A stretch of DNA of 27,699 bases, from the NCBI RefSeq assembly GCF_000003605.2, contig NW_003109079.1, forward strand, positions 860,878 through 888,576, written 5' to 3'. This stretch comes from Saccoglossus kowalevskii (taxonomy: Eukaryota > Hemichordata > Enteropneusta > Harrimaniidae). Under the pieces are notes generated by a model, which worked only from the letters and a program-made list of their open reading frames with translations, did not search any database and was not told the DNA's origin. The position numbers and the translations under genes were made by a program. Of this stretch, positions 27,300-27,699 are shown piece after piece (the first letter of the stretch is position 1; each line of letters begins with the position of its first letter).

Positions 27300-27699
27300 G
27301 TAAGTTACTTTTTTTGTTCTTGAGTCATGCCACATATATTTTGTTTTTGTTGAACATTTAGTAAATTTAATGTGAATATATATATATATATATATTGTTT
27401 CCCGTAACTCAAACTTTGGTTAATTGTTTGTTTGAGTTGCTAAATGTTGGATGTTCAACAAAACAGAATGTTTTCTCAATTGTTGTGTAATGAAATTTTA
27501 TTGTGATTTTTGTCGGTAAAACTAGGCAGAGATTTACAATCAGATATCTAATTTGGCCATATTATAAACTGTTTAGCAATTTCCACATACTGGTAAAACA
27601 TGAAAAGCAGATCTCTCACCCATGACATATGGGGGAAAATAGAATAATAAAATGTCATTCATAGATGGGATATAGATATGACTTTTCTCTCATATAAAT
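27300..27699 (+). other. Start of PARP1 intron 15
   Basis: Donor gtaagt, then AT-rich intron with a short (ta)n tract at about 27375-27395. No exon recognised before the window ends. Confidence 0.85.

Overview
This window is eukaryotic nuclear DNA. It is AT-rich, genes are split by GT-AG introns, and the introns are full of MITE-like and other dispersed repeats. The content suggests an invertebrate metazoan, probably marine (hemichordate, lancelet or lophotrochozoan type). The sequence alone does not fix the species, and I assign the clade only loosely.

The backbone is one gene on the + strand: the 5' two thirds of PARP1 (poly(ADP-ribose) polymerase 1). I could trace fifteen coding exons from the ATG at 2334 to a donor after 27299. 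Every junction keeps the frame: 2046 nt, 682 codons. The exons encode zinc fingers 1 and 2, a bipartite basic NLS, the PADR1/zinc-finger-3 domain, the BRCT/automodification region, the WGR domain and the start of the helical regulatory domain. The ADP-ribosyltransferase catalytic domain must lie beyond the right edge.

Two other coding units lie antisense inside PARP1 introns. In intron 3 (about 9.45-11.53 kb) there is a decayed multi-exon hAT-transposase-like gene of the ZNF862-like type, with readable exon blocks but frameshifts and in-frame stops. In intron 12 (19366-20478) there is an intact, intronless 370-residue class A GPCR.

The remaining sequence is mainly mobile-element debris. It includes a 2.5 kb TTAA-flanked DNA element in intron 2 that splits an older dispersed repeat, a 0.3 kb TTAA-type element in intron 12, three copies of a TA-type MITE, another 162 bp MITE in intron 6, a 116-bp perfectly identical inverted pair flanking exons 11-12, and a family with a 9-bp terminal hairpin. 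Intron 14 holds a 28-unit, 21-bp, CpG-rich minisatellite that is open in four frames.

Layout: 1-2333 upstream/5' region with an AT microsatellite; 2334-3361 exons 1-2; 3362-7292 intron 2 with the TTAA element; 7293-7480 exon 3; 7481-13339 large intron 3 with the hAT relic; 13340-18637 exons 4-12; 18638-25063 large intron 12 with the GPCR; 25064-27299 exons 13-15 with the minisatellite between 14 and 15. I saw no rRNA, tRNA, CRISPR or bacterial features.
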